Positions 16,667 to 25,738 of a DNA stretch of 64,000 nucleotides are shown here, one piece after another; within the stretch, counting starts at the first letter, position 1; each line of letters begins with the position of its first letter. Below the pieces are notes generated by a model. The model searched no databases and was not told the origin of the DNA. It saw only the letters and a list, made by a program, of their open reading frames with translations. The DNA comes from Rhodobacteraceae bacterium LNNU 3342. Lineage in GTDB: Bacteria > Pseudomonadota > Alphaproteobacteria > Rhodobacterales > Rhodobacteraceae. The stretch is taken from contig VUAW01000009.1 of NCBI GenBank assembly GCA_008711135.1, positions 62,001-126,000 on the forward strand. The letters run 5' to 3'. The position numbers and the translations under genes are program-made.

Positions 16667-18375
16667 GCCACCAGATCCTCGGGTGAAAGCGCATATAGCC
16701 CGTCGGCCCCTTCGCGGGCATGGGCAAGCAGCGCGGCATGCTCCGGCAGCAGGCGGTTGATATAGAACCGCGCCAATGCGCTGCGTGGGCCGGAGCCGCC
16801 CTCGGCCCGGGCGGCGCGCAGGTGGTAGTGCGCCCCCAGCACGCGGGCAAAGGCCCTCAGATAGGGAGTCGCGCCGGCGAACCGGTCGTTCCTGTCGCGC
16901 GCCAGAAGCAGCTCCGTCGTCTCGCGCAGGGTTTCGGCGGCGGACCAGGTTGCCCCGGCCATATTCGGCAGAAGCGTTCGGGCGGTTTCGGCGTCCTTCT
17001 CGATCTCCTCGAGCAGGCGGAACGTCGCCTCGCCGCCGTCCTCCATCTTGCGGCCGACAAGGTCCATAGCCTGGATGCCGTTCGTTCCTTCATAGATCGC
17101 GGTGACGCGCACGTCGCGCAGGAATTGGGCCACGCCGGTTTCCTCGATGAAGCCCATGCCGCCGTGGACCTGAATGCCGGTCTGCGCGACCTCGATCCCC
17201 GTGTCGGTGCCGTGGGCCTTGGCGATCGGAGTCAGCAGCGCGGCGCGGGCCTGCCAATCGGCATCGCCGGTGGCCCGGGCCATATCGATTGCCGCGGCAC
17301 AGGAGAGGCCGATCGCCCGGGCGGCGCAGATTTCGGCCCGCATCGTCGCCAGCATCCGGCGGACATCGGCATGATCGACAATGGCGCCGGTGCCCCCGGG
17401 AGGGGTGCGCCCTTGCCGCCGTTCGCGGGCAAAGGCCAGCGCCTGCTGGAACGCCGCCTCGGCCACGCCGATACCCTGCATGCCGACGCCAAGCCGGGCG
17501 TTGTTCATCATGGTGAACATCGCCGCCATCCCCTTGTGCGGCTCGCCCACAAGCCAGCCGGTGGCGCGGTCATATTCCATCACCGCCGTGGGGCTGCCGT
17601 GCATGCCCAGCTTGTGCTCCAGGCTGACCACGCGCAGGCTGTTTGCCACGCCGGGGCGGCCGTCGCTTTCGGGCAGGTATTTCGGCACCATGAACAGGCT
17701 GATGCCGCGGGTTCCCGGCGCGGCATCCGGAAGGCGCGCAAGGACGAGGTGGCAGATGTTTTCGGAAAAGTCGTTGTCGCCCCAGGTGATGAAAATCTTC
17801 TGCCCGGTGATGGCATAGGTTCCGTCACCCGATGGCTCGGCCCGCGTTCGCAGGGCGCCGACATCGCTTCCGGCCTGCGGTTCGGTCAGGTTCATCGTGC
17901 CGCACCATTCGCCGCTGATCAGCTTGGGCAGGTAGGTGGCCCGCAGCGCCGGGTCGGCGTGATGCTCCAGCGCCTCGATCTGGCCCTGGGTCATCAGCGG
18001 GTTGAGTTGAAGCGCCAGGCACGCACCTGCCATCATCTCGTTCACGGCGGTGGTCAGGGTCATCGGCAGGCCCATCCCGCCAGCCTCTGGGTCTGCGGCC
18101 ATGCCGACCCAGCCTCCATCGGCAATGGCGCGATATCCTTCAGCAAAGCCGGGCGGGGTGCGGACGACGCCGTTTTCCAACCGCGCCGGATGCAGGTCGC
18201 CCACCCGCTGCAGCGGCGCCAGAACTTCCTCGGCCAGCCGCCCGGCCTCTGTCAGGATGGCATCGGTGACATCGGCAGTCACTTCGGCGAACCGGGGCGT
18301 CGCGCGGATCCGGTCAAGCCCGATGACGTGGTCGAACAGGAAGCGGTATTCGGCGACCGGTGCGCGATAGGCCAT
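16663..18375 (-). CDS. acyl-CoA dehydrogenase, DmdC-like long form
   Basis: FAD-dependent dehydrogenase of 570 residues that introduces a 2,3-double bond into an acyl-CoA. Core ACAD motifs are present: MNLTEPQAGSDVGAL near 160, FITWGDND, and IYEGTNGIQAMDLVGRK with the candidate catalytic Glu near 430. The C-terminal extension (about 465-570) is the acyl-CoA dehydrogenase C domain typical of the 3-methylmercaptopropionyl-CoA dehydrogenase (DmdC) subfamily. The start at 18375 gives the subfamily N-terminus MAYRAPVAEYRFL behind GGGAGG. Because several DmdC paralogues act on other acyl-CoAs, a role in dimethylsulfoniopropionate breakdown is only a possibility. Confidence 0.88.
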   Translation of the reverse strand: MAYRAPVAEYRFLFDHVIGLDRIRATPRFAEVTADVTDAILTEAGRLAEEVLAPLQRVGDLHPARLENGVVRTPPGFAEGYRAIADGGWVGMAADPEAGGMGLPMTLTTAVNEMMAGACLALQLNPLMTQGQIEALEHHADPALRATYLPKLISGEWCGTMNLTEPQAGSDVGALRTRAEPSGDGTYAITGQKIFITWGDNDFSENICHLVLARLPDAAPGTRGISLFMVPKYLPESDGRPGVANSLRVVSLEHKLGMHGSPTAVMEYDRATGWLVGEPHKGMAAMFTMMNNARLGVGMQGIGVAEAAFQQALAFARERRQGRTPPGGTGAIVDHADVRRMLATMRAEICAARAIGLSCAAAIDMARATGDADWQARAALLTPIAKAHGTDTGIEVAQTGIQVHGGMGFIEETGVAQFLRDVRVTAIYEGTNGIQAMDLVGRKMEDGGEATFRLLEEIEKDAETARTLLPNMAGATWSAAETLRETTELLLARDRNDRFAGATPYLRAFARVLGAHYHLRAARAEGGSGPRSALARFYINRLLPEHAALLAHAREGADGLYALSPEDLVA

Positions 18376-18487
18376 CACATCCTCCCTTGGGCGCGCCTTG
18401 GCAAGCATCATTTGCGCGCGTATGTCACAGGGATAAAGCGCCTGCGCCTTGTCAGGCAAATCCCCAGCAGAGGAACGCTGCGTCAGA

Positions 18488-19447
18488 ATGGAACAGGTTC
18501 GGACCCAGACCCTGCCCTCGCATGGCGAAGGGCTTCACCGTGCGGCACAGATCCTGCTGGATGGCGGGCTTGTCGCCTTTCCGACGGAAACCGTCTATGG
18601 TCTGGGCGCCGATGCCCGCGACGACCGCGCGGTGGCCCGGATCTTTGCCGCCAAGGGGCGTCCCAGCTTCAACCCGCTGATCGTGCATCTGCCCGACGTG
18701 GAAAGCGCGCGCGGCTATGCCAAGTTCAACCGTGATGCCGAACGCCTGGCAGAGGCGTTCTGGCCCGGCCCGCTGACGCTGGTGCTGCCGGTGCGGCCGC
18801 GGTCCGGGCTGTCGCCACTGGTCACGGCGGGGCTTGATACTGTGGGTGTCCGGCTGCCGGCGCATCCGGTGGCGCGGGCGCTACTGAGCGCGTTCCGCGG
18901 GCCGCTGGCCGCGCCTTCGGCCAACCGTTCGGGCCGCGTCAGCGCCACCCGGCCCGAACATGTGCTGGAGGGGCTTGGCGGGCGGATCGAGGCCGTAGTT
19001 GACGGCGGCCCCTGCGATGTCGGCATCGAAAGCACGATCGTTGGGCTTGTTGGCCAGCCCACGCTGCTGCGCGCGGGGGGCATCCCGGTCGAGGCGCTGG
19101 AGGCCTGCCTGGGCAAGCCCCTTGCCACCGGCGGCGATGCCAGCCGCCCCTCGGCCCCCGGTCAACTGCTTTCCCATTACGCGCCCGCCGCGTCCTTGCG
19201 GCTTGAAGCCACGGAAGCCGGTGAGAACGAGGTCTGGATCGGCTTTGGCCGAGTGCCGGGGCACGAGGGGCTGAACCTCTCTGCCACCGGTGACCTGACC
19301 GAGGCCGCGGCGCGCCTGTTCCACCTGCTTCGCCTTGCGGATGCCCGGGCCAAGGGCGGGCGCATCGCGGTTGCGCCGGTGCCCGACCGGGGCATCGGCC
19401 GCGCCATCAACGACCGGCTGCGCCGCGCCGCCGCGCCGCGCGACTGA
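18488..19447 (+). CDS. L-threonylcarbamoyladenylate synthase (Sua5 type)
   Basis: Makes threonylcarbamoyl-AMP from threonine, bicarbonate and ATP for the t6A37 modification of ANN-decoding tRNAs. The YrdC domain occupies about residues 15-195, with FPTETVYGLGADA, KGRPSFNPLIVH and SANRSGRVSAT. A Sua5 C-terminal domain (about 225-319, after the linker SAPGQLLSHYAP) shows it is the two-domain Sua5 form rather than the short TsaC. It is divergent from the acyl-CoA dehydrogenase gene. Confidence 0.92.
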   Translation: MEQVRTQTLPSHGEGLHRAAQILLDGGLVAFPTETVYGLGADARDDRAVARIFAAKGRPSFNPLIVHLPDVESARGYAKFNRDAERLAEAFWPGPLTLVLPVRPRSGLSPLVTAGLDTVGVRLPAHPVARALLSAFRGPLAAPSANRSGRVSATRPEHVLEGLGGRIEAVVDGGPCDVGIESTIVGLVGQPTLLRAGGIPVEALEACLGKPLATGGDASRPSAPGQLLSHYAPAASLRLEATEAGENEVWIGFGRVPGHEGLNLSATGDLTEAAARLFHLLRLADARAKGGRIAVAPVPDRGIGRAINDRLRRAAAPRD

Positions 19448-19495
19448 TGCGAAACCGCTTTTCCACCGCCGGCGATCTGCTCTAAGGATGGCGAT

Positions 19496-20164
19496 ATGAC
19501 ATGGACCGTGCCGAACATCCTGACCGTGATCCGCCTGCTGGCCGCCCCGGGTATCGCCCTGATGTTCCTTTACTTCATGCGGCCGCTGGCGGACTGGTTC
19601 GCGCTGGTGCTGTTCCTGGGGGCGGCGGTGACGGATTTCGTGGACGGGTACATCGCCCGCGCATGGAAGCAGGAATCGCGTTTGGGCGCCATGCTGGATC
19701 CGATTGCAGACAAGGCGATGGTGGTGATCGCGCTGCTGGTCATCGTGTCGCAGTCCGGGCTGACCCCTTGGCTGATCCTGCCTGCCACGATCATCCTGTT
19801 CCGCGAAATCTTCGTGTCGGGCCTGCGAGAATTCCTAGGGGCGCAGGCCGGGCTGCTCAAGGTCACGCGGCTGGCCAAGTGGAAGACAACGGCGCAGATG
19901 GTGGCGATCGCGGTGCTGTTTTTCTCAGGGATTCTTGAGCATCATTTCGTGGCGCGCGTCGTCACGCTGGACAGCCACGTGGTAGAGGGGATCCTCGCCG
20001 GCGATGTCGCGGATCTGGACGGCGTCCGGCTGCGGTACAACGCGATGATGACAAGCCAGGTGCTTGGAATTGGACTTTTGACTGTGGCGGCAGTGCTGAC
20101 GCTGGTCACCGGCTGGGACTATTTCCGCAAGGCGCTGCCCTTCCTGAAGGATGAACCACGATGA
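19496..20164 (+). CDS. pgsA: CDP-diacylglycerol-glycerol-3-phosphate 3-phosphatidyltransferase
   Basis: Inner-membrane enzyme making phosphatidylglycerophosphate, the committed step to phosphatidylglycerol and cardiolipin. The CDP-alcohol phosphotransferase signature is complete: Asp50-Gly51, Ala54-Arg55, Gly64, Asp68 and Asp72 (DG-x2-AR-x8-G-x3-D-x3-D). Several hydrophobic helices fill the 222 residues. A polar insertion around 150-180 makes it longer than the roughly 180-residue E. coli enzyme. Its stop overlaps the moaD start by ATGA. Confidence 0.94.
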   Translation: MTWTVPNILTVIRLLAAPGIALMFLYFMRPLADWFALVLFLGAAVTDFVDGYIARAWKQESRLGAMLDPIADKAMVVIALLVIVSQSGLTPWLILPATIILFREIFVSGLREFLGAQAGLLKVTRLAKWKTTAQMVAIAVLFFSGILEHHFVARVVTLDSHVVEGILAGDVADLDGVRLRYNAMMTSQVLGIGLLTVAAVLTLVTGWDYFRKALPFLKDEPR

Positions 20165-20412
20165 CCATCGACGTGCTGTATTTCGCCTGGGTGCGCGAAC
20201 GGATCGGCCTTCCACGCGAGAAGGTCGTGACCCAGGCAGCGACGGTCGCCGCGCTGGTGGATGAACTGCGCGGGCGCGAGGAACGGTACGCCGCGGCCTT
20301 TGCCGACCTTTCGGCGCTGCGGGTCGCGCTTGACCAGGAATTGTCCGAATTTGACGCGCCGCTGGATGGCGTGCGCGAGGTCGCATTCTTCCCGCCGATG
20401 ACGGGTGGCTGA
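20161..20412 (+). CDS. moaD: molybdopterin synthase small subunit
   Basis: Ubiquitin-like sulfur carrier of 83 residues that donates thiocarboxylate sulfur to precursor Z in molybdopterin synthesis. The C-terminus PPMTGG ends in the required Gly-Gly. It overlaps pgsA by ATGA and is followed one base later by moaE, its partner subunit, so the three form a tight operon. Confidence 0.93.
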   Translation: MTIDVLYFAWVRERIGLPREKVVTQAATVAALVDELRGREERYAAAFADLSALRVALDQELSEFDAPLDGVREVAFFPPMTGG

Positions 20413-20413
20413 G

Positions 20414-20854
20414 ATGTCGGTACGCGTCCAGGCCGAACCCTTCGACGCAGGCGCGGAAACTGCGGGCTTCACCGCCGCCCAGCATGACGCGGGCGCGGTT
20501 GTCACCTTTACCGGCATTGTTCGTGACGTCGAAGGCGGGCTCTTGCGGATGGAGATCGAGCATTACCCCGGCATGACCCAGTCCGCTATCGCCCGGATCG
20601 CAGAGGAGGCCGTGTCGCGCTGGTCACTGGCGGATGTGCTGGTGATCCACCGCTTCGGCGCCCTGACGCCCGGAGAGCCGATCATGATGGTCGCCACCGC
20701 CGCCCGCCACCGGGCAGAGGCCTTTGCCGCGGCGGAATTCCTGATGGACTACCTCAAGTCCCGCGCGCCCTTCTGGAAGAAAGAGATCACCCGCGAGGGC
20801 GCCGCCTGGGTCGAGGCGCGTGACGCGGATGAGGACGCGCTCCGCCGCTGGTGA
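20414..20854 (+). CDS. moaE: molybdopterin synthase catalytic subunit
   Basis: Large subunit of molybdopterin synthase, 146 residues. Recognisable segments are GAVVTFTGIVRD, the RFGALTPGEPIMMVA strand, and the catalytic-site lysines in the SRAPFWKKE region, where Lys residues attack the MoaD thiocarboxylate. It follows moaD directly, and its TGA abuts the stop of the convergent coiled-coil gene (TGATCA). Confidence 0.93.
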   Translation: MSVRVQAEPFDAGAETAGFTAAQHDAGAVVTFTGIVRDVEGGLLRMEIEHYPGMTQSAIARIAEEAVSRWSLADVLVIHRFGALTPGEPIMMVATAARHRAEAFAAAEFLMDYLKSRAPFWKKEITREGAAWVEARDADEDALRRW

Positions 20855-21181
20855 TCAGCCCCGCCGCGCACGGGTAAGTTCCTGGCGCAGGTGGTCCACC
20901 TCGTTCTGCGCCTCTCGCAGCGCGTCCATCGTGGCGCGAAGCTCGGCCTCGGTCTGGGACAGCTGGTTGGTCAGGTCGGCCTCGCGCTGCTGCAGGTAGA
21001 TGATCGCCTCATCCCGCGCCTCTTCGGCGTCGTGCAGGTCACGGGCCATTCGATCCAGTTCATTCAGGTCCGACACGCTGACCCGGGTAAACCGGTGCAA
21101 CAGCCAATAAGCGAACCAGCCTGCGGCAAAGGCCAGGAACAGGATCACGGCAGTAGCGATGATGAATTCGGTGCGGTTCAT
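20855..21181 (-). CDS. hypothetical membrane-anchored coiled-coil protein
   Basis: A 108-residue protein with one N-terminal transmembrane helix (about 5-27) and then a continuous charged, Glu/Gln/Ala-rich helix (about 38-105) predicted as a coiled coil. This layout suggests a short inner-membrane scaffold with the coil in the cytoplasm or periplasm. I do not recognise a named family. Confidence 0.65.
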   Translation of the reverse strand: MNRTEFIIATAVILFLAFAAGWFAYWLLHRFTRVSVSDLNELDRMARDLHDAEEARDEAIIYLQQREADLTNQLSQTEAELRATMDALREAQNEVDHLRQELTRARRG

Positions 21182-21244
21182 GCGTTCGGCTGGCCTGCTA
21201 GCTGTGCGACAGGACCTTAGGCCCCTGCCGCGCCAAGGAAAAGC

Positions 21245-23152
21245 CTATTCGGGCCGGGACCGCGGTCGTGGGGTGTCGCTTCCGGCCGTCTGGGCCGACA
21301 CGGTGATCTCTTCTTCGGACGGCGCGGCCTCGTCGGCTTCTTCTCCCAGCAGCTTGAACTCGATCCGGCGGTTCGCCTCCCGTCCCGCCTCGGTGCCGTT
21401 GTCGGCGATGGGAACCGAGGGGCCGTATCCCATGGCCGTCAGATGGGCCACGGGGATGCGCCGCGCCATCAGCGCCTCGATCACCGCTTCGGCCCGCCGC
21501 TGGCTCAGGCGCTGGTTCATCTCTTCCCGGCCCTGGCTGTCGGTATGGCCGCCGATCTCCATCGCGACGTCCAGACAGTTGCGCATGACCTCGGCAATGC
21601 GATCAAGCGTCTGACGCGCAGCCGGATCGATGTTGGCGCTGCCGGGGGCAAAGGTGATCTGCCGTTCGGAAAGATGCGCATTGATCTGGCGCACACATTC
21701 CTGCGGCGTCGGGAGCGAGGCAACCGGGTCGAGCGTTTCGTCATAGGCGACGTTGATGCGGTACTGCTGGCCTTGGCCCAGCTTGCCGGAAAGAATCCGC
21801 GCGATGGTGTCACTGGCCTCGCGGTTGCCGGTGGTGCCGCGGATTTCGACCAGATCGGCCCGCACGGTCACCTGTCCCTCGTGCAGTTCGCCCAGCGCCT
21901 CGAGCCCGCCCAGAACCCGCACCGGCCAGCCGTCGGGCAGGTCCGGATCAAAGCGCGTGGCGGTGCGGACAGCCTCGCCGCCAAAGCGGGCGCGGGCATA
22001 GCTGTCGACGGCATCGCGCATCCGCTGGTCTGCCAGCCGGCCCCGCAGTTGCACGCGGCCGTCCTCGCTCAGCGCGGCGGTGAATTCGGCCGGGCCCTCA
22101 AGTCCCCGGGGCCGTTCCTCGCGCTCCGGAAGCACTGCCTGCAGGGAAAACACGTCGGGCAGGGCGCTTTGCAGCTCGCCGATGACCCGGTCGAAATCCG
22201 CTTGGCTGACGCTTTTCCCGGCAATGAGTGAGACATCCACGTCAGAAAAGCTGATCGAAGCCTCGCCCAGTTCCGCCGCCGCGCCGATGCCCAAGGTAAC
22301 CGCCTGCGTCCAGTTGGGCGAGGGCACGCCAAGGCCGATGGTGCAGGACGGCTGGCCCGGCACGCCCGCCGCGGTGGCCGCGGCAATGATACGATTGCGG
22401 GAACGCTCGCTGTCGGCGGAACAGGCGTCAAAGCGCGCCCCTTCGGCATCCACGACGAAGCGCAGGGTAAAGGGGGTAATGACCGGCCGTGGCGCAGTGA
22501 TGTTCAGGTTCAGCCGCAGGCCTTGCGGTGCGACACGGCGAAGCTGGCTTTCCAGCTTGCGCTTCTCATCCGTGCTGTTGCTGATCGCCGTGACCTCCAC
22601 CCGGTCAGCGGTGATGGAGATCTTGGAGCGGGGGAGGATTCGCAGCGCCTCGGTCCCGAAGGCCAGCGCGCGGTCCCAGCCTTCGGGGACGGGATAGTCG
22701 GCGGTTTCCAGCATGTCCGTCACTTCGGCGCCCGGGGCGGCGGCGGTGATGGTGCCGGCGATGCCGTTTTCCTCGGTCGCGACGGGAACGAGGCCGATCA
22801 ACTGCACCCCGTCGTCGTTGCGCAGGATTTCAAGCTGAAAGCGCGGCGCCTCGATCACCGCGGCATCGGCCACGATCATCAGGTCGATCAGGCGCGAGCT
22901 GTCCACCACGTCGCCCCCCACGGTCAGGGCGCGGAAGCGCAGCGCCTCGGTCGGGGCCGTACCGGACAGCTGCACCTGAAGCCCGTCGGCCGCCACCTCG
23001 GCCCATTCATAGCCCGCTGACTGGAGCGCTTCGGCCACTGCGGTTGCCGAACGGTTCTCGATGATCTGGACCGCGTAGAAAGCCCCCGCGGTGCAGAGGC
23101 CGGCGGCCCCGGCAAAGGCGGCGATGGCAACAAGCCCCTGTTTGTGGCGCAT
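21245..23152 (-). CDS. OmpA family envelope protein
   Basis: A 635-residue protein with an N-terminal hydrophobic anchor or signal (about 5-30), a long region of BON-like alternating beta/alpha repeats, and a C-terminal OmpA-like peptidoglycan-binding domain (about 490-605). That domain contains ITFAPGSANIDPAARQTLDRI and GGHTDSQGREEMNQRLSQRR, with the Asp and Arg that bind diaminopimelate. It probably bridges the inner membrane and the cell wall. The Asp/Glu-rich tail is variable. Confidence 0.85.
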   Translation of the reverse strand: MRHKQGLVAIAAFAGAAGLCTAGAFYAVQIIENRSATAVAEALQSAGYEWAEVAADGLQVQLSGTAPTEALRFRALTVGGDVVDSSRLIDLMIVADAAVIEAPRFQLEILRNDDGVQLIGLVPVATEENGIAGTITAAAPGAEVTDMLETADYPVPEGWDRALAFGTEALRILPRSKISITADRVEVTAISNSTDEKRKLESQLRRVAPQGLRLNLNITAPRPVITPFTLRFVVDAEGARFDACSADSERSRNRIIAAATAAGVPGQPSCTIGLGVPSPNWTQAVTLGIGAAAELGEASISFSDVDVSLIAGKSVSQADFDRVIGELQSALPDVFSLQAVLPEREERPRGLEGPAEFTAALSEDGRVQLRGRLADQRMRDAVDSYARARFGGEAVRTATRFDPDLPDGWPVRVLGGLEALGELHEGQVTVRADLVEIRGTTGNREASDTIARILSGKLGQGQQYRINVAYDETLDPVASLPTPQECVRQINAHLSERQITFAPGSANIDPAARQTLDRIAEVMRNCLDVAMEIGGHTDSQGREEMNQRLSQRRAEAVIEALMARRIPVAHLTAMGYGPSVPIADNGTEAGREANRRIEFKLLGEEADEAAPSEEEITVSAQTAGSDTPRPRSRPE

Positions 23153-23210
23153 GGCGATGGTCCCCCGATCGTTGCCGCGCCTTCCTATGGGTGTGGCCGA
23201 AAAGGTTCAA

Positions 23211-24173
23211 TCAAAGGAAAAGTGAAGCGGCAAGAAATAGCGCAGGTAAAAGCCCCGCATCCCGATTCGCACGGAACAGCCGCAGGCAGGTGTCAGGATC
23301 GTCCTGCCGCAGGCGCAGCAACTGCCAGGCCAGATGCAGCCCAAAGCCGGCAACGCCAGCTAGCGCCACAAGTCGCGCCGTCCCCGGCGGCAGGGCCAGC
23401 ATCACCGCTGCCGCCATCAGCACCACAGACAGGGCGCCAAAACCGGCCAGCCATTGCGGTGTACGTTCCGCGAACAGCCGCGCGGTGGATTTGACACCGA
23501 TAAGTGCGTCGTCCTCCTTGTCCTGATGGGCATAGATCGTGTCATAGAACAGCGTCCAGGCGATGCCGGACAGGTACAGCAGCACCGGCGGCCAACCCAG
23601 CCGCCCGTCATGTGCCACCCAGGCCAGCAGTGCGCCCCAATTGAACGCCAGCCCCAGGAAGACCTGCGGCCACCATGTGAACCGCTTGGCAAAAGGATAT
23701 ATCGCCACCAGCGCCAGCGAACCGACGCCCATGGCGATCGCCGCGCTGTTGAAGGTCAGCAGGATGACGAAGGCCACCAACGCCTGTCCAATCATCCAGC
23801 CCGCCGCCTGCCGGGCGCTGACCTGGCCCGACGGGATGGGCCGCGACCGGGTCCGTGCCACCTGCGCGTCGAAGTCCCGGTCGGTGATGTCGTTCCATGT
23901 GCAGCCCGCGCCGCGCATCAGGACCGCGCCGATCGCGCAGCCGAGCACGATCCAGAGGTCGAACCACCGCGGTCCGGCGGGGTCCGAGGCCGCCGCCAGC
24001 CCTACGCCCCACCAGCAGGGCAGCAGCAAGAGCCACGTCCCGATCGGCCGGTCGGCCCGCGACAGCCGCAGGTAGGGCCGCAGCTTGGCGGGGGCGAGCG
24101 TATCCACCCAGTTGCCCCGAACGGCGTCAGCCACCTGTCCACGGGGCTCTGGCGTCTGGCGTGTCGGGGTCAT
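23211..24173 (-). CDS. ubiA: 4-hydroxybenzoate polyprenyltransferase
   Basis: Inner-membrane prenyltransferase that attaches the polyprenyl tail to 4-hydroxybenzoate in ubiquinone synthesis. The 320 residues contain many transmembrane helices and both Asp-rich motifs: NDITDRDFD (NDxxDxxxD) near 104-112 for prenyl diphosphate/Mg binding, and YDTIYAHQDKEDD near 225. The start at 24173 gives MTPTRQTPEPRG. The rsmE start codon begins at the next base on the other strand (CATATG), so there is no intergenic space. Confidence 0.93.
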   Translation of the reverse strand: MTPTRQTPEPRGQVADAVRGNWVDTLAPAKLRPYLRLSRADRPIGTWLLLLPCWWGVGLAAASDPAGPRWFDLWIVLGCAIGAVLMRGAGCTWNDITDRDFDAQVARTRSRPIPSGQVSARQAAGWMIGQALVAFVILLTFNSAAIAMGVGSLALVAIYPFAKRFTWWPQVFLGLAFNWGALLAWVAHDGRLGWPPVLLYLSGIAWTLFYDTIYAHQDKEDDALIGVKSTARLFAERTPQWLAGFGALSVVLMAAAVMLALPPGTARLVALAGVAGFGLHLAWQLLRLRQDDPDTCLRLFRANRDAGLLPALFLAASLFL

Positions 24174-24911
24174 ATGCTTCTGTCCATGTTGCAGGCAAAG
24201 ATCAGACTGTTTGTAGAGCACCCGCTGGGTCAGGGGCAATCCGTCCCGCTGACCCGGGATCAGGCGCATTACCTGTTCGGGGTGATGCGGCTTGGCGCAG
24301 GCGCGGGCGTGGCCTTGTTCAACGGCCAAGATGGCGAATGGCTGGCCGAGGTGGCCGAGGCCGGCAAGCGTGGCGGCGTGCTGGTCTGTAGGGAACAGAC
24401 GCGGCCCCTGCAACTGCCGCCCGATCTGTGGCTGCTGTTCGCGCCCATCAAGAAGGCGCGGACCGACTTCATCGTCGAAAAGGCCGCCGAACTGGGCGCT
24501 GCACGGATCATCCCCGTGCAGACGGCCCATACCAATTCCGAACGCATCCGGCAGGACCGGCTGCAAGCCCACGCAGTCGAGGCTGCGGAACAATGCGGCG
24601 GCACCCATGTCCCCGAGGTGACTGACCTGGTGCCGCTTGACCGGATGCTGGCCGACTGGCCCGCCGATCGCCGCATCCTTTGGTGTGATGAGGCGCTTGC
24701 CGGCCCGTCCGAGGTGCTGGCGGGGGCCGAACCCGGCCCTTGGGCGATCCTGATCGGCCCCGAAGGGGGCTTTTCCGAGGCAGAGCGTCAGCGGCTGCGC
24801 GCGTTGCCCTTTGTCACCCCGATCAGCCTTGGCCCGCGCATCCTGCGGGCGGATACTGCGGCGGTGGCGGCGCTGACGCTGTGGCAGGCGCAACTGGGCG
24901 ACTGGCGATGA
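24174..24911 (+). CDS. rsmE: 16S rRNA (uracil-1498 N3)-methyltransferase
   Basis: SPOUT-fold methyltransferase of 245 residues that methylates N3 of U1498 in 16S rRNA with S-adenosylmethionine. The N-terminal PUA-like part is about residues 1-75; the knotted domain carries LIGPEGGFSEAE and SLGPRILRADTAAVAAL. An alternative ATG at 24186 would leave 12 bp to ubiA. Either way its promoter must lie inside the ubiA coding region. It overlaps the downstream acetyltransferase gene by ATGA. Confidence 0.92.
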   Translation: MLLSMLQAKIRLFVEHPLGQGQSVPLTRDQAHYLFGVMRLGAGAGVALFNGQDGEWLAEVAEAGKRGGVLVCREQTRPLQLPPDLWLLFAPIKKARTDFIVEKAAELGAARIIPVQTAHTNSERIRQDRLQAHAVEAAEQCGGTHVPEVTDLVPLDRMLADWPADRRILWCDEALAGPSEVLAGAEPGPWAILIGPEGGFSEAERQRLRALPFVTPISLGPRILRADTAAVAALTLWQAQLGDWR

Positions 24912-25738
24912 TCCGGCGCGCCGGCCCGCAGGATCATGCCAGGATCGATGCCTTTCTTGCGGCGCGGGCGGAAAGCTCGATGTTCCTGCGGTCCAACATG
25001 GTTCTTGGCGCACCGCTCTGGGTTCAGGAAGAGGAGGCGATCGAAGGCGTGTTCGGCCTGTCCCCGGGAGAGGGGGCGCAGTACGGCTCGGTGCAGATGC
25101 CGCAGAACGCTGACTGGCCTGCCCTGCGCCGCGCCCTTGCGGGCCGGGTTCTGCGCGGCCTGAACGGCCCGGGTGAACAGGTGGCCGCCGCGCGGGTGGG
25201 GCTGGGCCTGCAGGGGGCGCCGGTTGAACTTGACCTTCTTCAGCCGCTGTTCACGCTGGCACTGTCCGATCTGGCGGTGCCCGAAGGAAACGGCACGCTG
25301 CGCCCGGCCACCCGCGCCGATTTTGCCTGCATCGCCTGCTGGCGGACGCTTTACCTGACCGAGGCGCTTTCCGCCCCTTCCGGCGATGAAACCCGCGCCA
25401 TGGCCGAGTCAGAGGCCGAAGCGATGATCGCCCGTGGGCACCTGCGCCTGTTGGCAGAGGGGGAGGAGTTGCTGGCGATGACGGATTTCAACGCCGTCTT
25501 GCCGGACGTGGTGCAGGTCGGTGGGGTGTTTGCGCCGCGCGCCCTGCGTGGCCGGGGGTATGCGCGCCGCGCCGTGGCCCTGCATCTGGCCGAGGCGCAG
25601 GCCCGCGGAGTCGGGCGCGCCATCCTGTTCGCGGTCAGCGCCGCGGCAGCACGTGCCTATATCGCGATCGGTTTCCGTCAGGTGGGCACCTATCATGTGC
25701 TCAACTTTGCCACGCCCGTTGAGATCACCGCCGAATGA
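24908..25738 (+). CDS. GNAT family N-acetyltransferase
   Basis: A 276-residue acetyltransferase with a GNAT domain in the C-terminal half; motif A is VGGVFAPRALRGRGYARRAVALHL, with the Arg/Gly-x-Gly-x-Ala acetyl-CoA loop. The N-terminal half (about 1-135) looks like a degenerate second GNAT-like domain. It overlaps rsmE (ATGA) upstream and the next membrane-protein gene (ATGA) downstream, giving a three-gene coupled unit that continues to gshA. The substrate is unknown. Confidence 0.8.
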   Translation: MIRRAGPQDHARIDAFLAARAESSMFLRSNMVLGAPLWVQEEEAIEGVFGLSPGEGAQYGSVQMPQNADWPALRRALAGRVLRGLNGPGEQVAAARVGLGLQGAPVELDLLQPLFTLALSDLAVPEGNGTLRPATRADFACIACWRTLYLTEALSAPSGDETRAMAESEAEAMIARGHLRLLAEGEELLAMTDFNAVLPDVVQVGGVFAPRALRGRGYARRAVALHLAEAQARGVGRAILFAVSAAAARAYIAIGFRQVGTYHVLNFATPVEITAE

